Part shown: positions 52,860 through 61,600 of the stretch, piece by piece | Numbering within the stretch: the first letter of the stretch is position 1 | Layout of the letters: each line of letters starts with the position of its first letter | Source: Acetispira formosa (nom. nud.) | GTDB lineage: Bacteria; Desulfobacterota; Desulfarculia; Adiutricales; Adiutricaceae | Reading direction: 5' to 3' | NCBI GenBank assembly: GCA_023525915.1 | Contig: CP026657.1 | Span: forward strand, 1,798,001-1,862,000 | Length of the DNA: 64,000 nt | Program-made: the position numbers and the translations under genes | The notes under the pieces: generated by a model | The model's input: the letters and a program-made list of their open reading frames with translations, nothing else | Told to the model about the DNA's origin: nothing | Database searches by the model: none

Positions 52860-54199
52860 TTTTTCGCCTCCCCGCCAGCTCCGCCCTCAAGGGGCTTGTA
52901 GACATAGGTTTCGCGGACGCTCTGAATCAGGCCGCCCGGACGGAAAACCATCATCAGCACCATCAGGGCCCCGAAGATGAGCATGCGGTAATCAGAGAAA
53001 GCCCGGAGGTATTCCGGCAGGAGTATCAGCACCAGAGCGCCGATGATAACGCCGGGAATGGAACCCATGCCGCCCAGCACCACGATTGACAGAATCATTA
53101 CTGATTGCATGAAAGTGAAGCTGGTGGGGTTGATGAAGGTGACCTGAGCGGCGAAAACCACCCCGGCCAGCCCGGCCCAGGTGGCCCCAAGGGCGAAAGC
53201 GGTGAGCTTGGCGCGGGTGCGGTCTATGCCCATGGCCTGACAGGCGATTTCGTCTTCACGCATGGCCAGCCAGGCCCGGCCGAGACGCGAATTCTCCAGC
53301 CGGAAGACGACGACTATGGTAATGATGACCACGGCCATCATGATGAAAAACAGAAAAGCCTTGTTCAGGTCCAGATTGGGGCTCATGGTCGGCACCCACT
53401 CCAGGAGCACGGGCTTGACCACTTTATTGAGGTCCAGGCCGAACAGGCTGGGGGGAGAAATATTGCTGATGCCGCGCGGCCCCATGGTTATGTCGCCCAT
53501 ATTGACCAGCACCAGCCGCACAATCTCACCGAAGCCCAGCGTCACAATGGCCAGATAGTCGCCGCGCAGACGCAGCACCGGAAAACCCAGCATCAGCCCC
53601 ATCAGCGTGGAGGCCAGAGCGCCCAGCGGCAGGCACACCCAGAAGCCCAGCCCGAAATAATGATTCAGGAGGGCATAGGTATAGGCCCCGATGGCGTAGA
53701 AAGCCACATAGCCCAGATTCAGAAGCCCGCTGACCCCGACCACGATGTTCAGCCCCAGCCCCAGAGAGATATAGATCAAGGCGGTGATGAGGATGTTGAT
53801 GGTGTAGGGCGAGGCCCACAGCGGGAGGGAGGCCAGGACCAAAAGGCCGACGCCAATGCCCTGATTGCGGTATTTGGAGCTCATGACCACATCGACCCAG
53901 GTTTTGGCCGGGCCGCGCGGAGCATCCGGGGCCGGGCCTTCAAATTCGGCTTCAGCCTTGCTCTGGCGGATATAGTCGCGGCGAGCCAGCATGAAACGCC
54001 AGACCCCGGAGAGGATAAAAGTGCCCGCGGCCACATAAATCAAATAGTTCCAGCGGTAGTCAATGGTGTTTTCAGCCGCGTTAATCTTGAAAGCCACCAT
54101 CGGACAGGTCAGAAGACACATCCAAAGGGCGGCGGCAAAGGAAGATTTGAATTCGCGGCCCCAGTTTATTCCAGTTGTAAAGTCTCTGGGCATGGTCAA
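52856..54199 (-). CDS. livM: Branched-chain amino acid ABC transporter permease LivM
   Basis: Inner-membrane permease (447 aa). It has an N-terminal extension of about 130 residues with two hydrophobic helices and a charged linker before the usual 8-helix LivM core (GVSGLLNLGYVAFYAIGAY to GALMVLMMVFRPGGL). The extension is larger than in E. coli LivM's core. It overlaps livH by 4 bp. Confidence 0.93.
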   Translation of the reverse strand: MTMPRDFTTGINWGREFKSSFAAALWMCLLTCPMVAFKINAAENTIDYRWNYLIYVAAGTFILSGVWRFMLARRDYIRQSKAEAEFEGPAPDAPRGPAKTWVDVVMSSKYRNQGIGVGLLVLASLPLWASPYTINILITALIYISLGLGLNIVVGVSGLLNLGYVAFYAIGAYTYALLNHYFGLGFWVCLPLGALASTLMGLMLGFPVLRLRGDYLAIVTLGFGEIVRLVLVNMGDITMGPRGISNISPPSLFGLDLNKVVKPVLLEWVPTMSPNLDLNKAFLFFIMMAVVIITIVVVFRLENSRLGRAWLAMREDEIACQAMGIDRTRAKLTAFALGATWAGLAGVVFAAQVTFINPTSFTFMQSVMILSIVVLGGMGSIPGVIIGALVLILLPEYLRAFSDYRMLIFGALMVLMMVFRPGGLIQSVRETYVYKPLEGGAGGEAKK

Positions 54200-55098
54200 A
54201 CTTTCTGAGTCTGCGACGAACCCAGAAGACCTCCGGGCCGGACAATGAGAATAACAATCAGGAGAACAAAGGCCACCACGTCCTCATAATCACTGGAGAG
54301 GTAGCCGGCGGCGAAGCTTTCCGCAAAGCCAAGCACCAGAGCGCCCAGCACCGCGCCGGGAATGCTGCCGATACCGCCCAGGACGGCGGCTGTAAAGGCT
54401 TTCATGCCGGCCAGAAAGCCGATATAAAAATCGATCTGCTGCATATAGCAGCCGATCAAAAGCCCGCCGACCGCAGCCAGGCTTGAGCCCATAACGAAAG
54501 TGGTGGAGATGACCCTGTCGATATTGACGCCGGTCAGGCGGGCCATATCCTTATCCTGGGCCACGGCCCGCATGGCCATACCCATTCGGGTAAATTTTAT
54601 CAGGCAGGTCAGCACCACCATAATCAGGGCGGTGATGATCCAGATGGCCAACTGGGTTTTGTTGACAATATGGGATATGGGCTCCAGAAAGCTGATTTCC
54701 GGGATAAGGTCGGGAAAGGTCAGGAAGTTGGGGGTTTGGACCAGCTGCACATAATTCTGAAGAAAAATGGACATGCCGATGGCGCTGATCAATGGCGCCA
54801 GGCGTGAGGCCTGCCGGAGAGGCTTGTAAGCGATTTTCTCCACCGTCCAGCCATACATGGCCGCGTAAACAACAGCCACCGCGCCTACGGCCAATAGGAG
54901 TCCCCAGCCGGCCATACCCAGCTGCGAGAGCACCATGGAGGCGATGAGGGCGGTGAATGCGCCGATCATATATATTTCGCCGTGGGCGAAATTGATCAGG
55001 GCGATGATGCCGTAGACCATGGTATAGCCCAGGGCGATAAGGGCGTAGATGCTGCCCTTGGTCAGTCCGCTGATGAGTAAGTCACGAAAATAATCCAT
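54196..55098 (-). CDS. livH: Branched-chain amino acid ABC transporter permease LivH
   Basis: Inner-membrane permease (300 aa) with the LivH pattern GLTKGSIYALIALGYTMVYG at the N-terminus and eight hydrophobic helices. It pairs with LivM. It follows livK after a gap carrying a hairpin and MITE copy 10. Confidence 0.94.
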   Translation of the reverse strand: MDYFRDLLISGLTKGSIYALIALGYTMVYGIIALINFAHGEIYMIGAFTALIASMVLSQLGMAGWGLLLAVGAVAVVYAAMYGWTVEKIAYKPLRQASRLAPLISAIGMSIFLQNYVQLVQTPNFLTFPDLIPEISFLEPISHIVNKTQLAIWIITALIMVVLTCLIKFTRMGMAMRAVAQDKDMARLTGVNIDRVISTTFVMGSSLAAVGGLLIGCYMQQIDFYIGFLAGMKAFTAAVLGGIGSIPGAVLGALVLGFAESFAAGYLSSDYEDVVAFVLLIVILIVRPGGLLGSSQTQKV

Positions 55099-55196
55099 AT
55101 ATAATGCCCAAACTATTTTTAATGGAACAAATTTTTACCGGAACACAGCCAATTTTGCGCTGAATAAAAAAAGTCAAGCGACCTGCCGCCGCCTTA

Positions 55197-55367
55197 GCGA
55201 TTCTCAAAGTAAACTTTTTCCCATGAACTTACAGCTCACAGCTACGCAATAAGCGTGGTTTTTGCTTCGAGAGTGACCATTTTGGCTTCAAAACCAGTCG
55301 CTGACGCTCCGTCTCCCCTGTGGGGCGACCTGCTATTTGAAAATAGCCGTCTACTTGAAGAATTGCC
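55197..55367 (+). repeat. MITE-like hairpin element, copy 10 (B-type)
   Basis: Ends GCGATTCTCAAAGTAAAC / TCTACTTGAAGAATTGC. A 12-bp direct repeat GCCGCCGCCTTA flanks it (55185-55196 and 55365-55376), consistent with a target duplication given slightly eroded ends. Confidence 0.8.
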
Positions 55368-55405
55368 GCCGCCTTAACCTCAAAAAATCAGTTAACTGAC
55401 ATGTG

Positions 55406-55435
55406 AAGTGTTCCGGGCCGTGGCCCGGAACACTT
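55406..55435 (-). terminator. Hairpin downstream of livK
   Basis: AAGTGTTCCGGGCC / GGCCCGGAACACTT with a 2-nt loop, 36 bp past the livK stop, without a strong T-run. Likely protects the livK message and reduces expression of the downstream genes. Confidence 0.5.
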
Positions 55436-55470
55436 TCATTCAAGCGGCGATTCACGGGAATCGCTAAAGG

Positions 55471-56598
55471 CTACATTTCGACTTCGACGAACTTGCCGCC
55501 CTTAATTTCATACATTTTAAAACCCGCGCCGATCACGTCGCCTTTTTCGTCAAAGCGGATGGGACCCATGGCGGTTTCAACGGTGTCTTCCTGAAGGTGC
55601 TTTTTAATGGTGGCCAGATCGGTGGTGTTGCCGGTTTTTTCAATGGCCGCCAGAAGAGCCTGGGTCGCGCCCGCTGAATAGAGGAAATAGGTGCCGGTGT
55701 CTTCGGCGTGACGTTTCTTGTGATCTTCAACAGCGGCCACGGCCATGGGGTTCTGGCTCAGGTCGACCTGACCGGTGGCGTAGGAACCCTCGGCGGCCTC
55801 ACCGGCCATTTTCACATAGCGGTCATCATAAAGGCCGTCGGCGCCGATGATGACGGTATCGACTTTCTTGTTGCGCATCTGAATGGCCAGCTTGGAGGCG
55901 TCGTTGTAATAGCCGCCCCACAGCACCGCGTCCGCGCCGCTGTTTTTGACCTTGGAGATGATGGAATCATAGGAAACCTGGCCGCTGGTCACGCCTTCGA
56001 AAAGCACGATTTCAATGCCGCTGTCTTTGTCGGCGTCGATTTCGGCCTTGGCCAGATCGGCCAGAGCCTTGCCATAGTCGCCCTTGTCATGAAGGACCGC
56101 GACTTTTTTGAAATCCTTGTTCTTCAAGAGCTTGATCCACAGGCTGCTCTGAGCGTCGTCGCGGGGGGTGGTGCGGAAGAAATAGGGGCTCTTGCCGTCT
56201 TCAGTGAGGCTGACTTCGGTGGCTGAAGGGGAAATGGCCAGAACGTTGTCGCCATAGACGCTGAGGGCGCTGCGGGTTGCGCCGGAGCAGGTGTGGCCGA
56301 CCACAACGGTGAGGCCGGAGCCCATCAATTTGGTGGCGGCGCTGGAGGCCAGAGCCGGATCACAGCCGTCGTCTTCGCGGACGATTTCGATCTGTTTGCC
56401 CAACAGGCCGCCTTCGGCGTTGGTTTTCAAAACGGCGTATTCAACGCCATAGAAGCCGGAGAGGCCATAGGAGGCGAGGTTGCCTAAGAGGGCGCCGCCG
56501 AAGCCGATTTTGATTGTTTCCTTGTCGTCCTGGGCCCAAAGAAGGGTGGAACCCATAGCCATGACCATGGCCATTACGAGCACCGCAAATTTACGCAT
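55471..56598 (-). CDS. livK: Branched-chain amino acid ABC transporter substrate-binding protein LivK
   Basis: Periplasmic leucine/isoleucine/valine-type receptor (375 aa). Signal peptide MRKFAVLVMAMVMAMGSTLLWAQ, then a type I periplasmic fold beginning IKIGFGGALLGNLASYG. The VVGHTCSGATRSA and AISPSATEVSLTEDG segments correspond to the ligand pocket. First gene of livKHMGF. The family also binds other amides and aromatic acids, so the ligand is not certain. Confidence 0.93.
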   Translation of the reverse strand: MRKFAVLVMAMVMAMGSTLLWAQDDKETIKIGFGGALLGNLASYGLSGFYGVEYAVLKTNAEGGLLGKQIEIVREDDGCDPALASSAATKLMGSGLTVVVGHTCSGATRSALSVYGDNVLAISPSATEVSLTEDGKSPYFFRTTPRDDAQSSLWIKLLKNKDFKKVAVLHDKGDYGKALADLAKAEIDADKDSGIEIVLFEGVTSGQVSYDSIISKVKNSGADAVLWGGYYNDASKLAIQMRNKKVDTVIIGADGLYDDRYVKMAGEAAEGSYATGQVDLSQNPMAVAAVEDHKKRHAEDTGTYFLYSAGATQALLAAIEKTGNTTDLATIKKHLQEDTVETAMGPIRFDEKGDVIGAGFKMYEIKGGKFVEVEM

Positions 56599-56746
56599 CT
56601 TTCTACCTCCGAGGTGTAATGTCCTGGAAAAAAACTGTCGGCGGCTTCAGCCGCCTGGCCGTCCCGCATGAGAACGGCTGTGGACCAGATATCTATAAAA
56701 CAATTATGATTACCCTAAATCCCCCCATCAGTCAACAACAAATATG

Positions 56747-56834
56747 CCGGGCAGGGCCCGGGCCCCATGTCTGGGTGGCTTTTTCCCTAGGCGAGGCTTA
56801 TGGCGGCCATCATCGTATTAAGAGCGTGGCCCAC
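56747..56834 (-). repeat. 90-bp structured element, copy 5 (upstream of livK)
   Basis: Minus-strand copy: GCTCTTAATACGATGATGG, GCCGCCATAA, CCCAGACATGGGG and terminal CCGGGC/GCCCGG stem; the TTACGGGAA block is altered. It ends 149 bp before livK in the same orientation. Confidence 0.72.
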
Positions 56835-56900
56835 TCAAATATTAATGTTGCGGCAGGCCAAGGGGAGGGCCGCCAGTTCATGGGAAAAGGCCATAATTAG

Positions 56901-57075
56901 CAGCAATTCTCAAAGTAAACTTTTTCCCATGAACTTACAGCTCGCGGCTACGCAAAAAGCGTGGTTTTTGCTTCGCGAGTGACCGTTTGGGCTTCAAAAC
57001 CAGTCGCTGGCGCTCCGTCTCCCCTGCTGGTCGACCTGCTATTTTTTTAATCGCCGCCTACTTTGAGAATTGCTG
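56901..57075 (+). repeat. MITE-like hairpin element, copy 11 (B-type, nested)
   Basis: Intact 175-bp copy with 17-bp perfect terminal inverted repeats CAGCAATTCTCAAAGTA. It is flanked by a perfect 9-bp duplication CATAATTAG (56892-56900 and 57076-57084). The duplicated sequence is part of an A-type element terminus, so one element jumped into the end of another. Confidence 0.93.
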
Positions 57076-57281
57076 CATAATTAGAATCGCTATTTTCTTT
57101 TGTGGTTGATTGTATTATAATAACTGATGGTCTTTTGGCCGCTTTCCGTCCGTCCGGCCGGAAAAAGCCCCGGCCCAGTCGTCCATCCCATTGGCCAGAA
57201 CAACATCGACGCGCCCGATAACAAAGGCTCATCCGCCTAAGGACTCTACGCGTCCCAAAGAACCCAACCCGGAGGGGGAAC

Positions 57282-58616
57282 ATGCGCTGTCCCAAGTGCG
57301 GATTCAATAGCTTTGACCATAACCTGACCTGCCCAAAATGTCATAAGGATCTGACCGCCACCAGAAGACTGTTGAACCTCTCAATCCCTTCGCCCGGAGG
57401 AATCAATTTTTTCCGGACAGCCAGCGAAAGAGCCGTCTACCCGGAACCTGTTCTTGAAGCCGAACTGGAACTCATGCCTGAACCCGCCGATCTCCTGGAA
57501 GCGGAGGTTTCCCCAGAAACCATCGCTTTGGCGGAAGCGGAAATTACTCCCGAACCTGTAGACCTTATGAAGCCGGAGCCCGACCTCCAGCCTTTGCCGG
57601 TGGCCGAGCCAATCCAGGAAGTGGAAATCGATGCCGATGACATTGAACCGGCGGACGAATTTGAAGACATCGAACCGGAAGACGATGATGAGGATATTGC
57701 CCCCCTTGATGCGGCCCCTGATGATGAGGATGAGGACATAGTCCCCCTTGACGCGGCTACGGACGATGAGGATGAAGATATCACCCCTCTTGACGCGGCC
57801 TCCGATAATGAGATAGACGACATTTTCCCGGAAGATGATGAACCGGAAGATATAACCCCGCTGGCCGATGAGGGCGGTTTTTCCGCTCATCTGGCAGCGG
57901 CCCAGGCCGCTGCGCAAGCGGAGGACCTCCCCATAGTCGACGAAGAGATTGAAATTGAGCTGGATGATATTGAAGCTCTTGAGCCGGAATCTGAAACCGG
58001 TGAATTCATGCCGGAGGCTGTAACTTCACCACCGACGGGGGCGGAGGCGGCCCTGACCCAGATAAAAAACGCGTTGGAGTCCACAGGGGATTTGGAATCA
58101 TCTGTAGATCTTGAAGATATTGAAGCCGAACCCGAAATGGAAGTTATTATTGAGCCGGAAGCTGAGGCCGAGGTTGTGCTGGAAGCTATGGACCCGGACC
58201 TGGATGAAGACGAGCTTTTGCCTGAAGCGGACATCCAGGAGGCGGAGGAGATTTCGGCCGAAGCTTATGTGATCGGCGGCCAGGAAGAGGCGGAAGCCCC
58301 GGCTGTGGACGTAGAAGTCATTGAAGTCGGGCCCGAGGAAGAGCCTGACGCGGAAGAGGCTGATATTATTGACGTTGAGGCTATGCCGGAGCCAGCCCCT
58401 ATGGCTGAGTCGGCGGCTGTCCCCCAGGGGGCGGGGCTGCCTCCGGCTGCCGAACCCCTGGCGGAGACGGTTGAAGCGCCCACCCCCCAGACACGGCACC
58501 TGACGGCTGAAGAGACTCATCCGGTGTCGCCGCCTCCGAGCAGTGATTCGGACTTTGATGACCTTTCGAATCTGGTGGACGACCTCAACCTGGATGATCT
58601 TGATAAAAAAATCTGA
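57282..58616 (+). CDS. Zinc-ribbon protein with long acidic repeat region
   Basis: A 444-residue protein. The N-terminal 25 residues form a zinc ribbon (CPKC...CPKC, MRCPKCGF and TCPKCHKDL). The rest is extremely acidic, low-complexity and rich in Glu, Asp, Ala, Pro and Ile, with near-identical units around residues 145-185 (DDEDEDIVPLDAA, DDEDEDITPLDAA) and no predicted globular core or membrane helix. It ends SDFDDLSNLVDDLNLDDLD. Good GGAGGGGG site. It heads a pyrF-rsmD operon. Function unknown; probably a disordered scaffold. Confidence 0.8.
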   Translation: MRCPKCGFNSFDHNLTCPKCHKDLTATRRLLNLSIPSPGGINFFRTASERAVYPEPVLEAELELMPEPADLLEAEVSPETIALAEAEITPEPVDLMKPEPDLQPLPVAEPIQEVEIDADDIEPADEFEDIEPEDDDEDIAPLDAAPDDEDEDIVPLDAATDDEDEDITPLDAASDNEIDDIFPEDDEPEDITPLADEGGFSAHLAAAQAAAQAEDLPIVDEEIEIELDDIEALEPESETGEFMPEAVTSPPTGAEAALTQIKNALESTGDLESSVDLEDIEAEPEMEVIIEPEAEAEVVLEAMDPDLDEDELLPEADIQEAEEISAEAYVIGGQEEAEAPAVDVEVIEVGPEEEPDAEEADIIDVEAMPEPAPMAESAAVPQGAGLPPAAEPLAETVEAPTPQTRHLTAEETHPVSPPPSSDSDFDDLSNLVDDLNLDDLDKKI

Positions 58617-58645
58617 ATTGAATCGAATCAGCTTAGGAGAAAGCG

Positions 58646-59356
58646 ATGACGACAGCCCTGACACCCGTGGAACGCATAATTTTCCCTCTGGATCTGCCTG
58701 ATTGGGCCACGGCTGAAAAATTCGCCCGTATGCTCAATGGGCATGTGGGCTGGTATAAGGTCGGGCTGGAGCTGTTCATAGCGGAAGGTCCGCCGGTGAT
58801 CGCCCGCTTGAAGGACATCGCCCCGGACACCAGAATCTTTCTCGATTTGAAGCTTCACGATATTCCGGCCACTGTCGGGCTGGCTATGAGCGCGGCCGCA
58901 CGTCTGGGCGCGGACATGATAACCATTCACGCCCAAGGCGGCCCAGCGATGATGAAAGCGGCCCTGGAAAAGGCGGGGGAGACTAAAGTTCTGGCCGTTA
59001 CGGTTCTGACCAGCCTGAATCCGGCTGAAATGGATGAGCTTACCCCGGAAAACCGTCAGCCCGGCGGTCTGGTGAGCCTTCTGGCCGAGCGGGCTCTGGC
59101 GGCCGGGTGCCACGGCCTGGTGGCTTCGGGCCACGAAGTGGCCGCTCTGCGGGGAAAATTCGGTCCCACTCCCCGCCTGGTCATCCCTGGTATTCGCCCG
59201 GCTTGGTCACAGGTGGCGGGCGATGATCAGAAGCGCACGGCCACGCCTTCCGAAGTGGTGGGTGACGGTGCGGATTATCTAGTGATCGGACGGCCTATCC
59301 GCGATGCGGCCGATCCGGTGGAGGCGGCCGCCAAAGTGGCCGCCGAGCTGGCCTGA
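58646..59356 (+). CDS. pyrF: Orotidine 5'-phosphate decarboxylase
   Basis: Last step of UMP synthesis (236 aa, TIM barrel). Active-site segment DLKLHDIPATVG (the Lys-Asp network) near residue 73, VKVGLELF-type KVGLELFIAEG near 35, and the phosphate-binding VIPGIRPAW and VIGRPI near the C-terminus. AGGAG precedes the ATG. Separated by 29 bp from the zinc-ribbon gene. Confidence 0.95.
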   Translation: MTTALTPVERIIFPLDLPDWATAEKFARMLNGHVGWYKVGLELFIAEGPPVIARLKDIAPDTRIFLDLKLHDIPATVGLAMSAAARLGADMITIHAQGGPAMMKAALEKAGETKVLAVTVLTSLNPAEMDELTPENRQPGGLVSLLAERALAAGCHGLVASGHEVAALRGKFGPTPRLVIPGIRPAWSQVAGDDQKRTATPSEVVGDGADYLVIGRPIRDAADPVEAAAKVAAELA

Positions 59357-59377
59357 GGCAGGCGCTGGTATCCGGCC

Positions 59378-59959
59378 ATGCCGCGAATCATTGCCGGCCG
59401 GTATCGGGGCCTTAAACTGAGCAGCCCCAAAGGGCGCTCCACCAGACCGACGGCGGATCAGGTTAAAGAGGCTGTTTTTTCAATGCTGGTGAGCCTGCCA
59501 TTTGAAATGGAGGGGGCCAGGGTTTTGGATTTTTTTGCCGGGAGCGGAGCGCTGGCCCTGGAGGCGCTGAGCCGGGGGGCGGGCGCGGCGGTGATGGCCG
59601 ATTCCGACCGCAACGCGTTGGAAGTTATTCGCCGCAATGCGGCCCTGTTGAAGCCCCAGCCGGACATTTCCATAATTCGCGCCAGGTGGCCGCAAGGTTT
59701 TGACCGGCTTATTGACGCTCCGCCCTTCAATCTTTTTCTGCTTGATCCCCCCTATGAAAATCAAAGCTTGCCGCTGACCCTTTTAAGGGAGGTGTCGGAG
59801 AGGTCTTTGGCCGAACCGGGCGCTGTGGCGGTTTGGGAGCAAGCCCCGGAAACGTTGAAAACCTGGACGGAAGAATTGATCGCTCCCTGGCGGGTCCTGA
59901 AGACGCGCATTTGGGGTGGTCAGGCTGTTGCTGTTTTGAAAATAGGCGGCTTACCTTAA
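59378..59959 (+). CDS. rsmD: 16S rRNA (guanine966-N2)-methyltransferase RsmD
   Basis: SAM-dependent rRNA methyltransferase (193 aa). It begins with the family pattern RIIAGRYRGLKL, has motif I LDFFAGSGALALEALSRGA near residue 48 and the catalytic N6/N2-type motif LLDPPYEN near 124. It follows pyrF by 21 bp. Its stop codon lies within the truncated left end of MITE copy 12. Confidence 0.93.
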   Translation: MPRIIAGRYRGLKLSSPKGRSTRPTADQVKEAVFSMLVSLPFEMEGARVLDFFAGSGALALEALSRGAGAAVMADSDRNALEVIRRNAALLKPQPDISIIRARWPQGFDRLIDAPPFNLFLLDPPYENQSLPLTLLREVSERSLAEPGAVAVWEQAPETLKTWTEELIAPWRVLKTRIWGGQAVAVLKIGGLP

Positions 59960-60103
59960 ACTAACGGCTCGGAGCTACGCAAAAAACGTGGTTTTTGCTT
60001 CGCGAATAGCTGTTTTGCTGTCAAAACCGGTCGCTGGCGCTCCGTCTCCCCTCTCGGGTCGACCTGCTATTTTTAAATCGCCGTCTGCTTTGAGAATCGC
60101 CTC
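59955..60103 (+). repeat. MITE-like hairpin element, copy 12 (left end lost)
   Basis: Stem GCTACGCAAAAAACGTGG...TTTTTGCTTCGC (in two halves), core CCGGTCGCTGGCGCTCCGTC and a B-type right end TTTGAGAATCGC. It overlaps the last codons of rsmD. Two TCAGCCGGGACG repeats follow it. Confidence 0.75.
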
Positions 60104-60232
60104 AGCCGGGACGTCAACCTGATGTTTTAAATATACCGCCCGCGTCTCAGCCGGGACGATGATTGCCTGTCAGCCAATGGGGCTGATTTCATCTCAAGTT
60201 AAACTCGCACTATTGCGGCAAGGATTTTACTT

Positions 60233-60808
60233 ATGGAACAGCAAAGATGTCCCTGGGCCAGGAGTGAGCTGGAAATTGCCTATCACGATAAGGAGTGGGG
60301 GAGGCCGGAGCGGGATGACGGCAAACTGTTTGAAATGATCATTCTGGAAGGGATGCAGGCCGGGGTAAGCTGGTCTGTTATTTTAAACAAGCGGGAGAAT
60401 ATGAGGGTTGCTTTTGATGGTTTCGACGTATTGAAGCTGGCCCGGTATGAGCAGGTGAAAGAGGCGGAACTGCTGAGCAATCCCGGAATATTGCGAAACA
60501 GGGCTAAAGTTGGGGCGCTGGCAAAGAATGCGGCGGCTTTCCTTAAGGTGCGGGATGAGTTTGGTTCGTTCAGCAAGTATTTATGGGCTTTTGTTGATGA
60601 TCGGCCGATTGTCAACTACTGGGAGCGGCCTGAAGATATTCCGGCCTCGACTGAGCTTTCCACAGCTTTGAGCCGCGATTTGATTAAGCGGGGCTTTAAA
60701 TTTGTGGGGCCGGTGATTTGCTATGCCTATATGCAGGCGGTGGGGCTGGTCAATGATCATCTGGTGAGTTGTCCCCAGCATGGGATTTGTCGGGATATGG
60801 AGGGGTGA
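60233..60808 (+). CDS. tag: DNA-3-methyladenine glycosylase I
   Basis: Removes 3-methyladenine from alkylated DNA (191 aa). N-terminal CPWARSELEIAYHDKEWG with the first zinc ligands, EGMQAGVSWSVILNKRE, the catalytic-region RNRAKVGALAKNAAAF and the C-terminal GLVNDHLVSCPQH zinc-binding end are all present. It overlaps or abuts the SMR gene. Confidence 0.95.
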   Translation: MEQQRCPWARSELEIAYHDKEWGRPERDDGKLFEMIILEGMQAGVSWSVILNKRENMRVAFDGFDVLKLARYEQVKEAELLSNPGILRNRAKVGALAKNAAAFLKVRDEFGSFSKYLWAFVDDRPIVNYWERPEDIPASTELSTALSRDLIKRGFKFVGPVICYAYMQAVGLVNDHLVSCPQHGICRDMEG

Positions 60809-60809
60809 A

Positions 60810-61157
60810 GTGTCGATAATGGTGAAAACCTATTTGTTTTTGGGAGCGGCCATCGTTTTGGAGACTGTGGCCACGTCCAGTTTGAAAGCTTCGCAACAAT
60901 TCACCCGTCTGTGGCCCACCCTGACCATGGTTGTTTGCTATATCGGCTCTTATTATTTTTTGTCACTGACCCTCAGGCATATGAGTTTGGGGGTGGCTTA
61001 CGCCATTTGGTGTGCGTTGGGTATTATTCTTGTGGCGGTTATCGGGGTGATTGTTTTTAAGCAAAGCCTGGATGGGGCGGCTATCGCCGGGTTGGCTTTG
61101 ATCGTTTTGGGGGTGTTGGTTATTAATCTTTTTTCCAAGGCTGTCTACCAACATTAA
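60810..61157 (+). CDS. Small multidrug resistance (SMR) family transporter
   Basis: Four-helix membrane protein (115 aa) of the EmrE/QacE family, exporting cationic drugs or guanidinium-like compounds. Helix 1 carries the essential Glu in GAAIVLETVATSSLK; helix 3 has GVAYAIWCALGI and helix 4 LALIVLGVLVINL. GTG 60810 has GGAGG at 6-nt spacing and lies 1 bp after the tag stop; ATG 60819 is an alternative start. Whether it is an EmrE-type or Gdx-type exporter is unclear. Confidence 0.87.
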   Translation: MSIMVKTYLFLGAAIVLETVATSSLKASQQFTRLWPTLTMVVCYIGSYYFLSLTLRHMSLGVAYAIWCALGIILVAVIGVIVFKQSLDGAAIAGLALIVLGVLVINLFSKAVYQH

Positions 61158-61172
61158 AAAAGAGCATTGAAT

Positions 61173-61590
61173 GCGGCCCAAGGGGCCGCGCGATAAAGGA
61201 CTTGGCCTGATGGCCAACCAAAGGGTTCCACCCTCTGGACACCGGCTGGGGGAGGGCCCACGCGGGCCCTACCCCAGACCCCACCCGCGCCAAGGGGCAA
61301 GCCCCTTGGAACCCCAAGAAGTCAGGGTCAGCTTCAACTTCCTTTTCCCGCATCGCCGCAACTCGCTTCGGGTACGAAGCTCAGACAAGCGGCGACGCTT
61401 CTTACCGCATGAGCTTCAACCGCTGTCGCCCACTTCACGTCGCCTCCTTACTGTTTGCTATAGGTGGCCTCATGGGCTTAGTGTTAGTTTACGTATGTTC
61501 GGCTTAAATCAGCTTCCCCTTAAAGGCTCTTTCCAGTGCTGGTTGTGCGTCTCTCCGCCGCCTATCGCTTTATTGTGGACTTGCTCATTT
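61173..61590 (+). repeat. 418-bp element, copy 2 (intact)
   Basis: GCGGCC...GGCCGC head hairpin, ACTTGGCCT...AGGCCAACC-type motif, then CCACCCTCTGGAC, the sequence interrupted by IS110 in copy 1. Palindromes GGGCCCACGCGGGCCC and AAGGGGCAAGCCCCTT follow, then CTCAGACAAGCGGCGACG and CGTATGTTCGGCT, ending near GCTCATTT. Confidence 0.82.
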
Positions 61591-61600
61591 AAAAAATGAC

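Larger units (their letters stand above)
55099..55470. other. livK-livH spacer with MITE copy 10
   Basis: No gene. Contains the hairpin past livK (55406-55435) and MITE copy 10; any permease transcription from livK must read through both. Confidence 0.65.
56599..57281. other. Divergent intergenic region with nested repeats
   Basis: No gene. Between livK (minus) and the zinc-ribbon gene (plus). It holds the 90-bp element copy 5, MITE copy 11 nested in an A-type terminus, and a TATAAT box (57116-57121) that may serve the plus-strand operon. Confidence 0.6.

Noticed and set aside
61171..61599. Open frame across the 418-bp element, and similar frames in its other copies
   Set aside because: The frames are not conserved between copies, palindromes dominate the sequence, and there is no ribosome-binding site.
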